Shown here: in pieces, positions 6,286 to 6,310 of the stretch
Layout: the number at the start of each line of letters is the position of its first letter
How positions within the stretch are numbered: position 1 is the first letter of the stretch
Assembly (NCBI GenBank): GCA_016765335.1
Contig: JAESQE010000286.1
Location: 2,453-8,762 of the forward strand
Direction: 5' to 3'
DNA length: 6,310 nucleotides
Source: Planctomycetaceae bacterium
GTDB lineage: Bacteria > Planctomycetota > Planctomycetia > Planctomycetales > Planctomycetaceae
Notes under the pieces: model-generated
Told to the model about the DNA's origin: nothing
The model's database searches: none
The model's input: the letters and a program-made list of their open reading frames with translations, nothing else
Position numbers and translations under genes: made by a program

Positions 6286-6310
6286 GTTACAGCTGCTCTT
6301 CATCATTTAG

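Overview
The window looks like chromosomal DNA from a moderate-GC member of the Planctomycetes, probably family Planctomycetaceae. The reasons are the style of the proteins (a DUF2007-like domain fused to a zinc ribbon, and an ActP-type symporter with a large extra loop), the wide gene-poor gaps, and a hairpin-rich repeat at the right edge whose pieces resemble dispersed repeats I associate with planctomycete genomes. The taxon is inferred; no rRNA or tRNA gene is present to fix it. I see no phage gene, insertion sequence or CRISPR array.

Layout. Positions 228-1517 (minus strand) encode a ketosynthase-fold protein of the FabF/KAS II type whose catalytic residues are nearly all replaced, so it reads as a chain-length-factor-like or non-condensing homologue. 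A hairpin follows its stop codon and a perfect 8-bp-arm palindrome lies just upstream of its start. About 420 bases of apparently gene-free DNA follow. Positions 1938-2263 (minus) hold what looks like a decayed gene, directly downstream of tsaE (2306-2791, minus), which encodes the ATPase of the tRNA t6A modification system.

After a roughly 400-base divergent intergenic region comes a plus-strand block: a small DUF485 membrane protein (3199-3465), translationally coupled through an ATGA overlap to an ActP-like sodium/solute (acetate-type) symporter (3462-5408). A strong 12-bp-stem hairpin at 5417-5450 separates these from a 164-residue DUF2007/zinc-ribbon protein (5483-5977). The last 330 bases contain no convincing gene and end in a composite inverted-repeat element that shares a 12-base core with the hairpin at 5417-5450.

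How the genes work together. The DUF485/ActP pair is the only clear functional unit and would import acetate or a similar short monocarboxylate with a cation. TsaE would work with TsaB and TsaD, which are not in the window. The ketosynthase homologue has no partner ketosynthase or acyl carrier protein here, so its pathway cannot be read from this window. The observations most worth following up are the degenerate ketosynthase active site, the decayed reading frame beside tsaE, and the roughly 185-residue extracytoplasmic insert in the symporter.
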